Source: Phycisphaera sp. (GTDB lineage: Bacteria > Planctomycetota > Phycisphaerae > Phycisphaerales > Phycisphaeraceae). Taken from it: DNA of 6,351 nucleotides. The stretch covers positions 1-6,351 of the forward strand of contig JARFRI010000216.1 of assembly GCA_029287335.1 (NCBI GenBank), read 5' to 3'. The translations under genes and the position numbers were made by a program. The notes under the pieces were generated by a model. The model was not told the DNA's origin. It was given only the letters and a program-made list of their open reading frames with translations, and did not search any database. Below, piece after piece: positions 5,392 to 6,351 of this stretch; the stretch's first letter is position 1, and every line of letters begins with the position of its first letter.

Positions 5392-6351
5392 ATGAACTTC
5401 AAGTGGTCTACCCAACTTTTACTTCTTGCTTTGCTGTTGTTTGTCTCGGGCTTTACCTGGGCACAAGGCACCAAGCCCAACGTCGTCATTATCTACGCCG
5501 ACGACATCGGCTACGGCGACCTGGGCTGCTACGGCGGCGAGATCCCGACGCCCAATGTCGATGCGTTGGCAACGAAGGGCCTCAAGTTCACCAACGGCTA
5601 CTGCCCCTCGGCGACGTGTACGCCAAGCCGATTCGCAATGCTCACCGGCCAGTACGCCTTCCGCCAGAAAGGCACCGGTATCGCGCGGGGCGACGCGGCC
5701 ATGATCATCAAGCCCGGCACCACGACCCTCGCATCCATCATGAAAGACGCGGGGTACACCACCGGGGTCGTCGGCAAGTGGCACCTGGGCCTGGGCGCTG
5801 GCGGCAAGGACCTGGACTGGAACACCGACATCAAGCCGACACCCAATGACATTGGCTTTGACTACTCGTACATCATGGCCGCGACGGGCGACCGCGTGCC
5901 CTGCGTGTACATCAAGAATCGCAACGTCGTGAACCTAGACCCCAATGATCCGATCCAAGTCAACTATGGCGGCAAGAACTTCCCCGGCGAACTCGATGGC
6001 AAGGCCGACCGCGACAAACTCACCATGGACTGGTCTCACGGCCACAACCAAGCCGTCGTCAATGGCATCGGACGCATCGGCTACATGACCGGTGGTAAGG
6101 CGGCGCTGTGGAACGATATCGACATGGCCGACGACTTCACCAAGGAAGCGGTCGGCTTTATCGAGGCCAACAAAGACAAGCCCTTCTTCCTGTACTTTGC
6201 CCTGCACGACAACCACGTGCCCCGCGTGCCGCACCCGCGCTTCGTCGGTAAGTCCGGCCAGGGACCGCGCGGTGATGCCGTCGTCCAGTTCGACTGGTGT
6301 GCTGGCGAGATCATCAAGACGCTCGATAAGCTGGGCCTCTCGAAGAACACC
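5392..6351 (+). CDS. Secreted sulfatase (formylglycine-dependent), 5' part
   Basis: The frame is open from the ATG at 5392 to the window edge (320 codons), so the C-terminal part is missing. Residues 1-24 form a signal peptide: K4, a leucine-rich core LLLLALLLFV, then TWA before a likely signal peptidase I cut ahead of QGTKPN. The sulfatase fold begins at NVVIIYADDIGYGDLGCYGG, where D37 and D38 are predicted calcium ligands. CTPSR at 76-80, followed by LTG, is the C-x-P-S-R motif; C76 would be converted to formylglycine, the nucleophile that hydrolyses sulfate esters. GKWHLG (128-133) supplies the active-site lysine and histidine, and NHVP gives H275. Enzymes of this family remove sulfate from polysaccharides, glycosaminoglycans or small sulfate esters outside the cytoplasm. 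The substrate cannot be told from this fragment. A formylglycine-generating enzyme is needed and is not in the window. A neighbouring tRNA terminator suggests its own promoter. Confidence 0.93.
   Translation, partial: MNFKWSTQLLLLALLLFVSGFTWAQGTKPNVVIIYADDIGYGDLGCYGGEIPTPNVDALATKGLKFTNGYCPSATCTPSRFAMLTGQYAFRQKGTGIARGDAAMIIKPGTTTLASIMKDAGYTTGVVGKWHLGLGAGGKDLDWNTDIKPTPNDIGFDYSYIMAATGDRVPCVYIKNRNVVNLDPNDPIQVNYGGKNFPGELDGKADRDKLTMDWSHGHNQAVVNGIGRIGYMTGGKAALWNDIDMADDFTKEAVGFIEANKDKPFFLYFALHDNHVPRVPHPRFVGKSGQGPRGDAVVQFDWCAGEIIKTLDKLGLSKNT

Noticed and set aside
5334..5849. A 171-codon + strand frame beginning before the sulfatase
   Set aside because: It overlaps the sulfatase in another frame, and its Arg/His-rich translation has no motif. 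The sulfatase frame has a signal peptide and catalytic motifs.

Overview
This is a GC-rich bacterial chromosomal window with an ordinary, mostly housekeeping gene set. The gene types suggest a member of the Planctomycetota, possibly the Phycisphaerae. The pointers are a secreted formylglycine-type sulfatase, a UppP with the variant PGTSRSL motif, and a MetH whose activation domain ends in a PEQSTS...HHPQAKYF tail. This placement is inferred from remembered family features, not from a search.

Layout from left to right. (1) The 3' end of a zinc-type (MDR) alcohol dehydrogenase enters from the left edge on the + strand. (2) uppP, undecaprenyl-diphosphatase, lies on the - strand and converges on the dehydrogenase; the two coding regions overlap by 23 bp. 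(3) A divergent intergenic region of about 200 bp carries a probable metH promoter. It also has a striking 24-bp near-perfect palindrome (11 of 12 positions per arm) covering the predicted transcription start, just before the metH ribosome binding site. (4) metH, cobalamin-dependent methionine synthase, is complete on the + strand with all four modules and the expected zinc, cobalamin and AdoMet motifs. (5) A tRNA-Ala(UGC) has its own plausible promoter and a strong nested-hairpin terminator. (6) A secreted sulfatase with an N-terminal signal peptide and the CTPSR formylglycine motif runs off the right edge.

The genes do not form a single pathway or operon. UppP recycles the lipid carrier for cell-wall synthesis, MetH serves methionine and one-carbon metabolism, the tRNA serves translation, and the sulfatase is probably for scavenging sulfated polysaccharides. 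Each appears to be its own transcription unit. I see no mobile element, CRISPR array, phage gene or defence system. The least explained element is the palindrome in front of metH, which looks like a repressor operator for methionine control and has no regulator gene nearby in this window.
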